A stretch of DNA of 64,000 bases from Annona cherimola (GCA_030490835.1 CM059972.1:47347452-47411451), one strand, 5' to 3'; positions 32,938 through 46,230 are shown, counted from the first letter of the stretch. The notes: generated by a model not told the origin, from the sequence alone. Translations and numbers: made by a program.

Positions 32938-35455
32938 CAATCTTTCTGCTATATATGTTCTCTTTATGGGTATAAAATGTACAACCTTGGATAATCGATC
33001 CATTATTACCCATGTAGAGTCATTTCCTGTCTGTGTTCTAGGTAATCCTTCAATAAAATCCATTGTAATGTCATCCCATTTCCATTCGAGAATTTCTAAG
33101 GACTGTAGCTTTCCCGGCATCCATTGGTGATCTGCTTTCACCCTTTGACAAGTTAAGCACTTTGATACGTATTCAACGATCTCTTTTTTCATGTTATTCC
33201 ACCAATATGCTTTTTTGAGATCCTAATACATCTTCGTGCTTCCCGGATGCATAGAAAATGGTGAAAAATGAGCTTCTTTGAAAATTTGTTCCTTCAATTC
33301 TCCTGAATTAGGTATGCATAAATGACCTTTGTATCGATACATACTTTTCTTATCAACAATGAATTTATTCAAACCATTTTTCTTCATCTTTTCCACATGA
33401 GTATGTAGGTATGTGTCCTCTTGCTGCGCAATCTTGATCTGTTCAAATAAGGATGATTGTATGTTCATTTGTGATAATCTTATTTGAACTCCAGGGGGAC
33501 ATACAATCAATTCTAATTGCCTTATTTCTCGAAGCAAACCTTCCTCTTTAGTGATAAGGTGCGCTATGCTGTCTGCTCAATGCATCAGCTACCACATTTG
33601 CCTTACCTGAATGGTATAAAATCTCTAAATCATAGTCCTTAAGTAACTCAAGTCATCTTTGTTGTCGCATATTCAATTCCTTTTGAGTAAAAATTTACTT
33701 AAAACTCTTGTGATCTGTATATATCTTGCATTTAGCACCATACTGATAGTGTCTCCAAATTTTCAAGGTAAATACCACTGCTGCAAGTTCTAAGTCATGG
33801 GTGGGTTAGCTTACTTCATTAGGCTTAAACTGCCTTGATGCATAAGCTATCACCTTTCCTTTCTGCATTAGCACGCATCCTAGTCCCTTCCTTGAAGCAT
33901 CACCATACACCACAAATCCTTCATTTCCTTCTGGTAGGGTTAAGATTGGCGCTTTTACCAAACTTTGCTTCAACTATTGAAAACTGTGTTCGCATTCTTT
34001 AGACCATACATACTTGACTCCTTTACAAGCCAACCTCGTCAATGAGGCTGATAATTGTTAAAAACCTTCCACAAATCTTCTGTAGTAGCCAGCCAATCCT
34101 AGAAAACTTCGGATTTTTGTAATAGTTGTTGGACTCAACCACTTCAATACTGCCTTAATCTTCTAAGGGTCCACTTGTACTCCCTTCTCTGAGATTATAT
34201 GCCCAAGAAATGCTACTTACTTTAACCAGAACTCACATTTCTTTAGCTTGACATATAGTTTCTCTTTTCTTAACCTTTCCAATACTTTTCTCAAGTCAAC
34301 TCATGTTCCTCTTCCGACTTAGAATAAATCAGGATATCGTCGATAAAAACGACCACAAATTGGTCCAAATAATCCTAAAATACCATGTTCATCATATCCA
34401 TAAATACAGCAGGGGCATTAGTGAGTTCGAAAGGCATTACTAAAAATTCATAATGTCCATACCTTGTTTGAAATGCTGTCTTGTGAACATCGGTAGGACT
34501 TATCCTTAGCTGATGGTACCCCGACTGCAAATCTATCTTGGAAAATATCGTTGCTCCTTTCAACTGATCAAATAGATCATCAATCTTTGGCAAAGGGTAC
34601 TTGTTCTTCACCGTAACTCTGTTCAACTCTCTGTAGTCAATGCACAATTTAAGACTCTCATCCTTCTTTCTCACAAATAACACCGGAGCTCCCCAGGGTG
34701 ATATGCTGGGTTTGATAAATTCTTTATCCAATGGCTCCTGTATTTGAGTTCTCGACTCATTCATTTCTACTAGTGCCATTTGATACGGGGCCTTAGAAAT
34801 TGGAGCTATGCCTGGTATTATGTCAATCGTCATATCCATTTCCCTTTCTGGAGGTAACGTAGTCAATTTCTTCGAAAAAACATCTAAAAATTCCTTAACC
34901 ACTGGAATTTGATTAATTTCCACCTCCTTTTCTTTCTTCACATGTACTGATACCAAATACAATTGGCAATTTTGGCGGATCATTTTAACCTCTTTCATAG
35001 AATATATCAGTATTGTTGAATCCTCAGGTTGCCTTAGCCTTCCAATAGCTACATCGTTTTTTGGAGCTGCTTCAAAACTACACTTTCTTATTTTTATAGT
35101 CAAACGTCGTTCCCCATTGGCTTACCCAATCTATGCCTAATATCACATCAAACTCGATCATGGGTAATAAGATCAGGTCGGGCTCTAAGATCATTGATCA
35201 TATCCTGATTGGACAAGCCTTACATACTTGGCTAGAGCTGGCTAACCTATAGACAGGGGATTCTACATGAATTACTTTATTGGTTTCCTCTACTGGTAGT
35301 GCATGCGTGGTTACATATTTGTAAGCAATGAATGAATAGCTAGCACCTGAATCAAACAATGCTATATCCGAATTACTTAAAATATAAACCATACATGTAA
35401 CCACTTTCTCCTCCTTCTCTTGCGACTCAATCCGGGTCAGAGCATGCACTTGCAC
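32938..35455 (-). pseudogene. pol: Chr2 pol: protease, RT, RNase H, partial integrase
   Basis: Protease (35455-35100): FDSGASYSF, then a VILGIDW-like region with frameshift. RT (35000-34200): [31 protein letters not shown] complete (unlike Chr1), [12 protein letters not shown], a TAG at 34372-34374, then FIDDILIY near 34330. RNase H follows at about 34000-33580, heavily broken, to the ADALS-like end. Integrase: the HFSPFSMHPG/zinc region (33260), CLTCQRVKADH and the MDFIEGLPRTQ first catalytic Asp (33060). It stops at 32938 where the Chr1 LTR begins, so the last residues of the frame reading into 32887 are chimeric. Several frameshifts and stops. Confidence 0.88.
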
Positions 35456-36775
35456 AGGATTTGTAGAGGTTCCCTGCCTATTAGCGCTCCTACTAGCCTT
35501 AGCTGTGTGACCTTTCCACGTCCTTGTGATGTTTGTGCTTTGTTTGGATAATTTAGAGCTATGTGTCCAACCTGGTCACAAACATAGCATTTTACCATCT
35601 TTCCTCTCCCTTGCCACATTCCTTGGCTATGTGACCCATTTGTCTAGATTTGAAACATTTGTTTGACCCCTTCAAACATTCACCTACATGGTGCCTTTGA
35701 CAAATCTTGCAAATAGGTGGCATTTCCTTCCTTGAAGCTCTTTTTCCTTTCCTTGCAACTCCTTTCCTAGCCTTTTCCTTCCTCGTTTCAACTTCTTTTG
35801 TTCCCGAGTTGAACATCTTTGATCTTAGCCTTAGTTCTTGAGTTCTCATTGCCTCAATCTCCAAGGCTCTAGCCCTTTCTATACTTGATGCATAGTCTTT
35901 AATCAGTAGAGGGGCTAAACTTTCTTTGAGATAGGGCCTTAGTCCCTGCTGGAATCTCTGTGCCTTGTTCTTTAGCACATTTGCAATCCATGGTACATAC
36001 CTCACCATTAAACTTGGTGTCATACTTTGTCACTGTCAGCCTCCCTTGGTAGAGCCTCTCAAACTCTATGACTTTCTGGATTTGCAATCCCACTGGGAGA
36101 TACTCCTTGTTGAATTCCTCCACTAATGTCTGCCATGTCACCTCCTCTGGGTGTGGCATAGTAATCAGCATCGTTTCCCACCACTCATGTGCATCTTTCA
36201 CCAATAGATGAGTGACACAATACTTTTTGCTTATCATTGCTCGGAGATATCCTGAATAATTTTCTAATCTCCGTCATCCATTGTTCAGCTTGGACCGAGT
36301 TGGGTTCACCTAAAAATTTAGTAGGTCGTTGTGAAAGGAATGCATTTATTGCCCTCCTATCTGCTTTCGTTAATTGGTTTTCATCCATTGTAAGCGCTGT
36401 AGGGGGAACTGGGTTAGCCGTAGAAATGGGTCCTTCCTTTTCAACACTCCCTAGTTGTGCCTGTTGGGTCCTCTCCCATAAGCCTTCAATTATGTCCGCG
36501 GCTTGGGTTGCCCAATCTTGCGTAACTTGTTGCATAGCTTCTTTTACCACCAAAGTTACTCTTTTCTCAATCATTTGAGCTTGGCTTTGCTCTTGTTCTC
36601 TAATTGGTTCTAGGCTTTCATCTGCCATTTTTTGTTGATTTCTTTGATTTTTCCCTTGTAATCCAGGCCTACCTCTTTTGGGCCTGCTAGATTCACTAAC
36701 CTCATGTTGGCTAGGAACTTCGGTAGTCACTTCTTTTCCCTTGTTCTTTCTAACCCTTGACCTTGTATCAACCAT
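35437..36775 (-). pseudogene. gag: Chr2 gag, frameshifted
   Basis: Starts MVDTRSRVRKNKGK at 36775, a basic N-terminus followed by a Gln/Glu-rich segment and the RAINAFLSQRPTKFLGEP capsid start. Frames change near 36190, 36020 and 35600. The capsid-like stretches WWETMLITMP, EEFNKEYLPV and RFQQGLRPYLKESLAP match Chr1. Both nucleocapsid knuckles are damaged: CFKSRQMGHIAKEC lacks the second Cys and CYVCDQVGHIALNY lacks the last. Confidence 0.87.
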
Positions 36776-37189
36776 GGTGTTCTTTCTGAATATTCAAAAG
36801 CACATAACTTTTATTCATGGTTAGGGTTAGGTCATCATAAACACATTTCATCATCATATGGTTAATTTACCACATCATTTAATCATAATCATGTCATTTT
36901 TCATCATTCATCAATCATACACATTCATATTCATATGCATTCATGTCATGCATTCAAAATCCTTAGATATAGTTATATCATCATAACTAATCATATCATT
37001 CACATTATTAGAGCATCCCATTCATAGAACATAGTCTTAAGATGTCATATCATGACATCACACACAAATATATACAGGCCATATACCAATCCATAATTAT
37101 ACAAACGTGTGTGCCACACATAAACCATCATCAAAGTTTCCTCAAACCGTAATTATACAGACTTTTCATAAAAGTTCATAAAAATTAAA
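36776..37189 (-). other. Spacer between ORF0 and gag of Chr2
   Basis: About 410 bases, AT-rich with many CAT/ATG-like words, non-coding on both strands. It corresponds to 20166-20490 in Chr1. Confidence 0.5.
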
Positions 37190-37224
37190 CTATCTTCTAC
37201 CGGGACCCCTCCTTATGTAACGCC

Positions 37225-39100
37225 TATTGGTCCCGAGTTGATGGCAAAACCCAAGAGGGGAGGGGTCAATTGGGTATTTAAAATTTATAACAGAAACTTA
37301 ACCCCGGATTAATCTAGTCCCCTTAATGAAGAAATGAAATGGAAAACAATATAATGTAGAGAACAAGAATATAAATCAAGCACACAGGATTTTTATAGTG
37401 GTTCGGGCAACCTCCCTACTCCACTCTTCCAAGCTCACACTCCTTGTGACTTGGGTTCCACTCTTGTATTCTCTCAATACAATTAGAGCCACTGCTCTCT
37501 TCTAGATTTCAGCTCTAGGGGGCATCAACAAATCACAGCACAAGTAGGTGATGAGTTACACTCCAATCACACACTACTTTGCTTACACTCGATCTTAGTT
37601 CCTCAAACTAAATCAAGTTCAACACATACAAAAGAAACAATAAGAAAACTACACTTTACAGTTGTGTAGAAACAGTTTGGCGCAGAGAAGAACTTGTTGA
37701 ATTGGCTTTGAATGATCAGTAGTTGAGCTCTTGCAGTTTGAAGCAAAGTTCTTCCTCTTTGATTGGCTTGATCTCTTTAAAGATCTTGTAGATGGTAGTT
37801 ATGCACACTTAATGATTTTCAGCTACTTCCCTCGTCCACCATGAATGCCTTTTATAATTTTGGAGGGAATCCGAACGTTAGAGGGTAGGTGGCGCGCATT
37901 TAATGCGCCAACGTTCGAATAAATTCCGATCGTTGCGACCCAAGTCGCATGTGGAGTCGACTTCGGATGCGACTTCACCTAAGTCGCAGATGGAGTCGAC
38001 TTCGAGTGCGACTTCGCTTCTTCGTCGCAACTTCAAGTTCCAGTCAGGGTCGACTTGGGCATTGACTTGACCCAAGTCGCAGGTGAAGTCGACTTCGGGT
38101 GCGACTTCACCTTGTCAGTTTCCAAGTCTGAGTCTTGAGTCGACTTTGGCTTCCGACTTCAACTCAAGTCGATCATGGAGTCGACTTGGGTTGCGACTTG
38201 ACTTGGTCTTTGCAAAATATGCTTTGTTCTTCATTTGATCTTCCTCTATCTTGCTTGGCTTGTTTCCTTTAATCATTTTCATTCTGAAATAATCCCTTAC
38301 ACTTGTAGATCTTGTCGATCTTGAAGTCCTTGTCTTTGGTTTATCTTGGATTGTCTTGAATCTTGTGATCCATAGGAGAGCTTGAGTCCTTGCATGATAT
38401 ATTCATGCACCTTGCTTGCTTTGGAGTCGTTTGATCTTCATATCTTGAATATATCTTCATTTGGAAGCAAGCTTGAAAATTTGCCTTGGACTTGATAGAC
38501 TTGATTTGAACTTGAACTTGAATCTTTATCTTGAATCTCAAGAATGCTTAAGTTAATCTTGAACATGGACTTTGCATATTACTTGGAGTTGAGAAAGTCC
38601 AAATAGATTCTTGGAATGAGCTTGGGAATGCATCTTTCAAGTCAGAACTTCTCAAGTCGAAGGTGGAGTCGATCTTGTCTGCGACTTCACCCAAGTCGCA
38701 CCTGGAGTCGACTTCGTCTGCGACTTGGGCAGCTTTGTGCCCCAAAATCAAGTCTGGACAGTTTTCCTCGACTGAAGTCGATAGTAAGGTCGACTTCGCT
38801 TGCGACTTGGCTTCCCAAGTCGCAAGTGGAGTCGACTTAGCCTGCGACTTCACCTGCTATTCTTCCAGTTTTGATTTTGCCTTTGAAGTTCTGTTTCAAG
38901 TTGATAATGGAGTCGACTTTGGGATCGACTTCACCCTAAGTCGAAGTCCAAGTCGACTTGGGGATCGACTTGACTATTTCAGTTCCTTAAAACATTTGGC
39001 AAACTCATTAGTATACTTGATATACTCAAATTAGTCTTTGTTAATCATCAAAACTCATGCTTTGGTCAATTTTGTTTTGTTTTGAACATTGTTTCCAACA
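37225..39100 (-). mobile_element. Solo LTR of copia family C, copy C1
   Basis: Flanked by TSD acgcc (37220-37224 and 39101-39105). On the minus strand it starts TGTTGG at 39100 and ends CCAATA at 37225 (a CA to TA change). It matches the C LTR at 58248-60056. AAGTCGCA / AGTCGACT / TGCGACTT motif arrays lie at 38650-38980 and 37942-38190, upstream of a minus-strand TATAAAAG at 37849-37856. Small ORFs inside are repeats read as codons. Confidence 0.9.
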
Positions 39101-39382
39101 ACGCCTACGACTAGGCAGAACTTGAGTGGGGTTCATCGGTAATCGTTCTCGTGTCGGACCATGCGGGGACATCTTCGTTCCCTCCGTCACTGCTATCGCT
39201 ATCATCATCTTCTTCATTAACCTCCTCTTCCTCATTTTCACCCTCCTCCTCCTTTATCTCCGGAGCAAGGTACTTCATTAGGTCCTCGTCATCATTATCA
39301 CTAACATTATTATTTTCATTTCCTGTATTAAGTCAGATAGGTTCCCCATCCTACCCTGCTATATGGATAATGACCTCATTAA

Positions 39383-41141
39383 TGTTGGTCTCGAGTTAAT
39401 GGCAATTACTCAAGAGGGAAGGGATGAATTGGGTATTAAAAATTTTCAACTTAAACAGAAATTTTACCCCGGATTAATCTAGTCCCCTTTATGAAAATGC
39501 AAATGGAAAGTAATATAGTGCTGAGAGCAGAAATAAAAATCAACAAGCAGGATTTTTATAGTGGTTCAGGCAACCTTCCCTACTCCACTCTTCCAAGCTC
39601 ACACCTCTTGAGACTTGGGTTCTACTATGTATTTCACAAATACAACTAGAGCCACTGCTCTCTTCTAGATTCCAGCTCTAGGGGGCATCAACAATTCACA
39701 GCACAAGTAGGTGACGAGTTCCACTACAATCACACACTACTTTGCTTACACTTGACCTTAGTTACCCAAACTAAATCAAGTTCAATACAACAAGAAAAAT
39801 AAAAAGAGAGTTTCTACACGTTACTGATGTGTAGAGGCAGATTTGGCGCAGAGAAGAACTTGTAGCATAGGCTTAATGATTCAGTAAGCAGCTATTGGCA
39901 GTTTGGAAGCAAGGTTCTTCTTCTAGATGTTGTCTTAATCACTTAATGCTCTTAGAGATGGGAGTTATGCTCATTCAATGAATTCTCAGCTTCCCTCCTC
40001 GTTCATATTGAATACCTTATATAATTTGCGAGGGAATCCGAACGTTTGGAAGTAGGTGGCGCGCATTTAATGCGCCAACATTCAAAAAATTTCCGATCGT
40101 TGTGACCCAAGTAGCAGGTGGAGTCGACTTCGGGTGCGACTTCGCCCAAGTCGCAGATGGAGTCGACTTCAGGTGCATCTTCGGCTCTCCGCAACTTCTT
40201 CAAGTTCCAGTCTGGGTCGACTTGGTCCTCGACTTGACCCAAGTCGTAGGTGAAGTCGATTTCGGGTGCGACTTCACTTCCTGTGCTTGCTTGATGAACT
40301 TAAAATCTTCGGAGATGACTTTAATCACTTGATTTTCTTCATATTGATGTTATTCCCTTGATTTATATCTCTTTGGAACATTGTATGATTATTTATCTTG
40401 AAAACTTTGGATTCCTTTTCTTGAGTTCTTGAGTACTTGAGTCTTGGAATGCATGGAAGATGTCTGAGTATGTGTTCAAGATCCAACATGATGGATTCGT
40501 GCAACCCTGCTTGCTTTGATCTTCCTTTGAGTGTTTGAGTCGTCTTGATCTGCAAGTACCGCACTGAAGTCGAAGCTGGAGTTGACTTGGTCTGCGACTT
40601 CACCCAAGTCGCATGCTGAGTCGACTTGGGTTGCGACTTCGACAACTCTCGTCCCCCGATTTCAACTCTGGACAAAATTGACGCCTCGAAGTCGAAGCTG
40701 GAGTCGACTTGATCTGCGAATTCACCCAAGTCGCATGAGGAGTCGACTTGGGATGCGACTTCGGCAGCTTTCGTCCCCTGATTTCAACTATGGACAAAAT
40801 TGACGCCTCGAAGTCGAAGTTGGAGTCGACTTGATCTGCGACTTCACCCAAGTCGCATGCGGAGTCGACTTGGGATACGAATTCGGCAGCTTTGCTCCTC
40901 GATTTCAATTCTGGACAGAAATGACGAGTCGAAGTCGATGCTGGAGTCGACTTAGGGATTGACTTGGCTTAGGTTGATGCCTGAGTCGACTTGGAAATCG
41001 ACTTAACTTGGCACGCTTCATTTTCTTCATTCGTATAATCTTTAATCATTTTCACAAACATGTTAGTAACCAAAACTTACGCAAATTGATTTGTTAATCA
41101 TCAAAACATAGACTTGGCTTATTTTCTACATGTTTTCAACA
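39383..41141 (-). mobile_element. Solo LTR of copia family C, copy C2
   Basis: TSD attaa at 39378-39382 and 41142-41146; TGTTGG..CAACA termini. Same orientation as C1. Motif arrays lie at 40560-41000 and 40100-40290, with a minus-strand TATATAAGG at 40015-40024. It lies 282 bases from C1 in the same ORF0. Confidence 0.9.
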
Positions 41142-41843
41142 ATTAAGACCTAGGGCGATGGGTTTTTCTAAAATTCCCTTGGCCCGGTGTTCCTCTATCG
41201 CAATAGCTACCTCTTTTTCCCTCAGATGGATCCTTTCCCAACTCACCCCGTGCCTAAATTGCACCAGTCCACACTCAAATCTATACCACGGACCATCATT
41301 AGGGGGTATGGGTGCTGGAATCTGATCCCAAACTTTCTGGAGATCCTGAGGGTACATCAAATCGGATGGAACAGGTAGATCTATTTGGTGAGATGTTGCG
41401 GTATTCTCCACCTTAGGAATACGACTCGTAGATTCCTCTACATTAGGCCTATGAGGGTATAGGTTAACAAAGTAATCTCCCTGAGTTTGAGTCTGAGGTT
41501 GCCTAGGAGGGAAACCAGGAGGAACTGATGGATAATATGTGGAATTCCACCATCTATTTACGTTTTTAGCTATCATTCTTTGCCGCCCCTCCTCCTTTCT
41601 AAGCTCTTCCTCACTCATTGCTTTTTTTCCTCGGTCAGCCATTTACAATTCAAATATAGCAAGTCAGCTATATTCAAACAACATAATCAAATCATCATAG
41701 ACAATTATGCTATAATCACACAGTTGTCATCTAAGCACATAGCTTATCATCTAATCACATACTATTATCCATCACATAGCTTATCACGATAGCTATAAAT
41801 TTTCACACTTAGAAAATTTTTCATAGCCTCTTTACCAATTCAT

Positions 41844-41855
41844 GCTTTGATACCA
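41844..41855 (-). other. Chr2 primer-binding site
   Basis: The plus strand reads GCTTTGATACCA, i.e. TGGTATCAAAGC on the element strand, one base from the tRNA-iMet complement. It lies five bases inside the LTR end at 41861. Confidence 0.85.
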
Positions 41856-41860
41856 ACTTC

Positions 41861-44800
41861 AGTGGCGCTCCAACCCGAGCGTCACAACCTTACTCCGAGA
41901 TTTATCGATTGGTAAACGTGATCAGGATTGTTGTCCTGTCACATGGTGGGCTATTTGGATATTTATCCACTTATCTTAACTCCTTAGGATTTTAATCATT
42001 TTTATACATTCCAATTTCATTATATACCTTTTCAGGTCATTAAAATCAATTTAGCATATACATCAGATATCATAAATTTTATACTCAGTCATATTATGAT
42101 CAATCATGCCTTACCATTTGACCATAAAAAAAATTTCGCTATTTGTAGTCAAAATCACCACATAGTCATAAACACAACATAATCCTTATACAACAATAAA
42201 TCACCATTAATGTCATCAGACATACAACCATATAGTTCATAGAGTTCAATCATAGATAACTTGTAAAAATTTATTTTTTTCTTGAATCTCCACCTGTGCT
42301 CCTTGCATGGTTCTCCCCTTCACTTGTCTTTAGGATTTGGAAAACAAAACTGAGTCAAAACTCAATAAGCAAGCTATAATGTTTTCAGACAATACATTTT
42401 CATTGAAAATAACTTAGAAAGCTATATTATACTCACTCGAGGGTATATCTTAAAACATGCTTCTCGTACCCGTCCAGGGTATATTATAAACAATGCGATG
42501 CATCATTTAAAATCATGACATTCCTTTGGATAGAAGCTAGCTAGGAAAACCATCCATTTTCATCCTCTCTCCCATTCCAGGTAGGCGCCGCTGGCCCTCG
42601 GCCTCTCTTAGACACTTAGCAGCACCAAAAGCGGACATTTGGTCCACTTCCACCTTTGAGGTAAACCTCATGCTTTCAATGAACTTGACATGCTAGCATG
42701 ATTTTTCAACCATAAACTCATGATTCATCAATTGACATAAGTTCTTGGAAAGCAGTAAACAATTCATTTATTTCATTGAAAATAACATTTCAAATACACA
42801 TTTAAATAAGGAATGGTCATCCTTAAACAACTTATAAAGAATTGAAATCATTCATTTGCTAACTCATTTAAACAGTTAGAATATCATTGATAAACATTTT
42901 ATCATATTTGATAAAACAAAGCATTTAGAAAACTGCTTGCTTACCTTGTTCGCTTAGCTTTCTGCCTCGTTAATCTCTTTGCCTTTTCCTATACATAAAC
43001 ATAGCATTGCATTTATAACAATCCATTTTCTTGCACTCACTTAGTTTTCCAATCTCATAATCCATATCATACATAATCAACTTGAATTTTCAAGTCGATC
43101 ATACATACACAACATGCACTTGTGCATCATAACATTCATTCCATATTGTGTTTTAATCCCATATTTAGGGTAAACACATAACATTCATTCATAATTCATC
43201 ATTTGAGAATTTACATCTCCCATTAACCATTTTTCAACTATTTTTCATTTTTCCTACGTCAATGCTCATTCTAAGCATATAAGTGACGTTTTAAGCTTCA
43301 TAATTAAATCTCAAAAATTGAGATAATTAATCCTCATTCATAAAACAATATACTCATGAATTTTATCACATATTCATGCATATTTTTCATTTTATCAAGT
43401 TCACATATCATCCCTTCATACATATGCTCTACATACGTTCAACATACAACACATATATTATGTGTTTCTTAAATTTTCTCAACACAGAAACTTACACCCA
43501 TTTTCATCATCATTAAATACCTTAATTAACATATACTTTAGGGTTCAATTTCATATTTTTAATCCATTTATCACTGGTTTCCAAAACAGCCATATTAAGA
43601 CCCGTTTTTCATCCATTGAACGCCTCTTTCAATATTTAAATCATAATAGATTTTTAAGTCATAATTTACAGAAACTAAATATACTTTTCTTAACCCAAAT
43701 TTAGGGTATTATCACATATTTAAAATTCATAATTCATTTGCTCCCATAACAGCAACATTTTCATACATACAGGGCATTCATTTTACCCGTTTTGACATGT
43801 CCATACATATATCCATAAAATCAGATTAGGGCAAATCTTTCCAAACCCTTTTGGACACTCAAAGTACCTTAACCTAGGATATTTTACCCTTCATAACATT
43901 CATAAATCATTTCATTACAAAAAGCAACAAAAATCATATGGAAAGCACCTATTTTGGCCCCCGTTTGGACGCCAACATACATACCCTAAAAAATCAGATT
44001 TAGGGCAAACTCACCCCACCCAGTTAGGTCATCCAAAGGGTCCTTAGTTTAGGATAGTTTGACCTATAATTCATCCATAAACAATTTAAGCACTTACTTG
44101 TATTATTTTTAACTCATAAATGGAAAAATCGGGCATTTCTCGAAACCCTAAGTTCCATATTTGCTAAAATCATTAACAAATGATTAAATCAACATATGTA
44201 ATCCAAAAGAACATGAATTACATCCAAATCAACATGCTTAAATCATACAGCAACTTGGTTTATGGTTTTGAGAATTTCCAAGTTAGCTTTCATCTCAAAA
44301 TTCAACTTAAACTTCCATTTTCACTCTCTTGAACTCTTGATCTCATTTAAATCTTTAGAAAATCATTCAATACCCATATTAAGGCATCATAACTCAGACT
44401 TTAAGACTTCTTTATGAACCATATTCATGGCTCATGAATTGAGAGAGAAAACTTGATTCAAATGATCCAAAACTTAGGTTTTTACTTACTTGAATCAATC
44501 CTAACTTGAATCCAACTTGTGTAGCTTGGTTATTCTTCTTTTTCTCCTCCTTTTTCTTCCTATTTTTCTTATCCTTTTCTCCTTCCCCTGCTGGTTTTGG
44601 ACGTGCAAAGAGCTCTCCCACACTTAGCAAAAATTTTGAGAAATTTTCTCCCCTTTTCACATATGCACATTTCCAAGGATAAGCTCCCTTATTATTATTT
44701 TTTAACCAAATTATGGGACCCACTTGCCACATGTCATGAGGTAATTTATTTCTACCTTATCCCTTGATGACATGATATTTTTACAACCAAGTAAAATTTG

Positions 44801-45839
44801 CATTTACTAATTATCAAAAATCCATAAAATTCATGCATTGATGGCCCATGTTGCTGTCCACCAATTGACGCCCCCTCTATGCTAGATTTTGAAATTTTTT
44901 GTCACTTTTTCCATATATTTATGTGACCACTTGCTTCACCTAGGTATTAGGAAACTTAGACACATATTTTAGCATTTTAAAAAAATCAAATTTCGTGCCC
45001 AAAAGTTCCCTTGGACGTCCCCTTGTATTGCACATGCCCTAAGCTCCATTTGAGCTAGCTATTAAGCATTAAAACATGGAATTTAATCCTTGAATTTTCC
45101 ATGAATTTGATCATTAAACAAAGCATAAAAATCCAGCTCAATCCACCCAAAATTTGACACCTTGCATAGCATTAAAATATTTCATTTTCTCAAATATTTA
45201 TTATTAAATGCTATGGTAATCTAGGGTACACAAAGTCAATGCTAGGTACTTTTTTCTAATTAACCACTTTCCCATGGTAATTAGCTTAATAAAATCCACT
45301 CATACCATAGATTTCATAATTTTATTCAATCATTTCAAATGTCATCTTAAACTGACGTTTCTACGTCAAGTTATGAACCTTTGAAAATATCCTTAGAGTG
45401 CGAGATTAAAAATAAATAATTATCATTTTAATCTCATCACTTGTGTCTTAATCCAATCCACTTATAAGTTTGAGCCCAAAATCATGAGCTTGCATTTAAA
45501 ATTTCATCTCATTTCGCCTTACAGGCGTTAAGTTATGAATTTTCTATGATTTTCAACATAACTCCATAATTTCCATTTTAATCTCTATTAATTAAATCAT
45601 GGAAAGTAAAATAAATATTCATCCACATTAGCATATTCTAATCCTCATTAAGCCTCTTTAGTTATCTTGACTCATATCGGGCCTTGGCGATTAATCTTAA
45701 TCACCATTCTTAATTGCAAACCCTAATTGCAAAATTCATAAATTCATGAAAATCATCCAAAAATTAATCAACTCATACATAAATCATATTTACACCTTAT
45801 ATGCAATTATATGAGTCCTACTTGGGTCTGGTTATTACA
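41861..45839 (-). repeat. Chr2 5' LTR (3979 bp), minus strand
   Basis: On the element strand it starts TGTAATAACC at 45839 and ends GAGCGCCACT at 41861. It shares with the other Chr-type LTRs the GGCGCC block (42570-42600), the acceptor-side block (ACTCAGTTTTGTTTTCC, AG at 42329-42328) and the donor CAAG/GTAAGCAAG (GT at 42944-42943). The remaining sequence is AT-rich and non-coding. The partner 3' LTR is outside the window. Confidence 0.85.
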
Positions 45840-46230
45840 TATTTCCTTGAAAGTCGGTAAACTGTTCATCCCAGTCGACTTTGTAGTCCTCGATATGGAG
45901 GAAGACTGCCAAATTTCAATCATTCTTGGACGACCTTTCTTACCCACTGCTGGAGCCATCATAGATGTCAAGAATGGTCAACTTTCTCTGACAGTTGGAG
46001 ATGAAAAAATGGAATTCAACCTCTTCTCAGCCATGAAAAACCCCTCTCTCGATAACTCTTGTTTACGGGTTGACATGGTCAATGAGTCAACAGACAAAGG
46101 AATCTCAAGTAACCTAACTCAAACGTACACAAGTAAAGGAGAAGCTGCGGAAGACTTGAATCAACAAGTTGCTAAATTTGTGGCAACATCTGATAGCGGG
46201 AGATCAAAACAACAAAAATCTGATGAATAA
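45840..46230 (+). pseudogene. Element B protease fragment
   Basis: Frame with LFIPVDFVVLDMEEDCQISI, then ILGRPFLPTAGAIIDVKNG, the C-terminal half of the aspartic protease of Athila/Tat-type elements, where the ILGRPFL motif is the conserved flap-side region. The upstream half, with the catalytic D-x-G, is missing because Chr2 is inserted at 45839/45840. The nine codons before it (from 45811) are Chr2 LTR read in frame and do not belong to the gene. The frame ends with a Lys/Gln-rich tail at 46230. Confidence 0.8.

Larger units (their letters stand above)
37190..41642 (-). pseudogene. ORF0 of Chr2, interrupted by two solo C LTRs
   Basis: Start MADRGKKAMSEEELRKEEG at 41642; coding pieces are 41642-41142, 39382-39101 and 37224-37190. 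Joined across the two inserts (each minus one TSD) they give an ORF colinear with Chr1 ORF0: RWWNS near residue 32, a Pro-rich middle, NDGPWYRFECG, an acidic block of Glu/Asp, then PSRRRYIRRG and a stop at 37190-37192. Two in-frame stops are seen within the 39382-39101 piece. Two independent copies of the same layout support ORF0 as a gene of this retrotransposon lineage. It has no recognised domain. A nuclear-acting or RNA-binding role is possible from the acidic/basic pattern but is not shown. Confidence 0.68.
32938..45839 (-). mobile_element. Chr2: second Tekay-type chromovirus, 5' portion, minus strand
   Basis: Reading leftwards from 45839: 5' LTR, PBS, ORF0, gag, protease, RT, RNase H, integrase up to 32938, where Chr1 is inserted. 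The rest (end of integrase, 3' LTR) should lie beyond Chr1, to the left of this window. Chr2 itself is inserted in the protease of element B: directly after its LTR start at 45839 comes B protease coding sequence. Two solo C LTRs interrupt ORF0. Confidence 0.88.

Noticed and set aside
38548..38853. Ser/Asp-rich repetitive 'proteins' at 37878-38853, 40003-40908 and 59476-59828
   Set aside because: They are the AGTCGACTT motif arrays of C LTRs translated; present on both strands and not conserved as frames.
45811..45839. N-terminal residues of the frame at 45811-46230 as part of the protease
   Set aside because: These codons are the Chr2 LTR start read through the insertion border; the protease sequence begins at 45840.
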